Source of the DNA: a bacterium
GTDB lineage: Bacteria; Latescibacterota; UBA2968
Length of the DNA: 5,517 bases
Assembly (NCBI GenBank): GCA_027296045.1
Contig: JAPUJS010000555.1
Location: forward strand, 1-5,517
Reading direction: 5' to 3'
Shown: positions 5,329-5,517 of the stretch, one piece after another
How positions within the stretch are numbered: position 1 is the stretch's first letter
How the letters are laid out: each line of letters opens with the position of its first letter
Made by a program: the position numbers and the translations under genes
Notes under the pieces: generated by a model
Told to the model about the DNA's origin: nothing
Database searches by the model: none
The model's input: the letters and a program-made list of their open reading frames with translations, nothing else

Positions 5329-5517
5329 TTAAAGCTCATCGCCAGGCAGTGGTTCCCGATCCGGTACTTTGTCCAAAATTTGTTTCAATGTACCCTTTTG
5401 AGCTCTCTTTGCCCGATTCATTAAATAATCTTCGGTCATAATTGCCGAGATTTTTTCAGAAACTGCTGTAGAGATGAACTGGTTGATAGATACGCCTTCT
5501 CTCCGGGCGATTTCTTT
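5329..5517 (-). CDS. HicB-family/ribbon-helix-helix antitoxin, C-terminal part (partial)
   Basis: The frame enters from the right edge and gives 62 residues before TAA. It opens with KEIARREGVSINQFISTAVSEK, the two helices of a ribbon-helix-helix DNA-binding fold in which EGVSxNQF is the recognisable core; the N-terminal strand lies outside the window. The following MTEDYLMNRAKRAQKGTLKQ and the acidic end KVPDREPLPGDEL match the layout of short HicB-type antitoxins, where the tail usually binds or shadows the toxin. Such proteins repress their own promoter and neutralise a partner toxin. No intact toxin gene follows it; a partner could lie upstream, outside the window, or be lost. Base composition differs from its neighbours, lacking their strong G excess on the plus strand. 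Confidence 0.75.
   Translation of the reverse strand, partial: KEIARREGVSINQFISTAVSEKISAIMTEDYLMNRAKRAQKGTLKQILDKVPDREPLPGDEL

Overview
The window looks like chromosomal DNA from a free-living, probably uncultured, Gram-negative-type bacterium. Protein families are common metabolic ones, intergenic spaces are short, and Shine-Dalgarno (SD) sites of the AGGAGG/GGAGG type are visible. No phage, insertion-sequence, CRISPR, rRNA or tRNA gene is seen. The gene content does not allow a confident phylum; planctomycete, Latescibacterota or Poribacteria-like lineages would fit, but that is only an impression.

Left part (1-1374, all on the minus strand). The first 20 codons of a signal-peptide-bearing protein run off the left edge. 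A gene-poor stretch follows (61-471). It carries a good minus-strand promoter (TTGACA, 17-base spacer, TATTTT) that faces a very strong intrinsic terminator only about 20 bases past the expected start point. This could make a roughly 60-base RNA or a terminated leader for the edge gene. To its right lies a CPBP/CAAX-type intramembrane protease gene whose transcript would also end at that terminator.

Middle part (1541-3655, plus strand). A likely extended -10 promoter leads into yggT (small membrane protein). Twelve bases later comes a TIM-barrel sugar phosphate isomerase/epimerase. After a compact intrinsic terminator comes a ROK-family sugar kinase. An isomerase/epimerase followed by a ROK kinase suggests processing and phosphorylation of a sugar or sugar derivative; the substrate cannot be read from the sequence. 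The terminator sits so close to the kinase start that it probably sets kinase expression by partial read-through.

Right part (3642-5207, minus strand). A tight three-gene unit reads leftward: a class I glutamine amidotransferase-like gamma-glutamyl hydrolase (peptidase C26), a 63-residue hydrophobic protein coupled to it by an ATGA overlap, and a SAM-dependent methyltransferase four bases further on. The methyltransferase converges on the ROK gene and overlaps its 3' end by 14 bases. At the right edge is the C-terminal part of a ribbon-helix-helix, HicB-type antitoxin with no intact toxin gene after it.

Across about 3.4-5.2 kb the plus strand is strongly G-rich over C whichever way genes read. 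This points to replication-strand bias and shapes codon and amino-acid use. The bias disappears in the antitoxin segment, which suggests a different history for that end.
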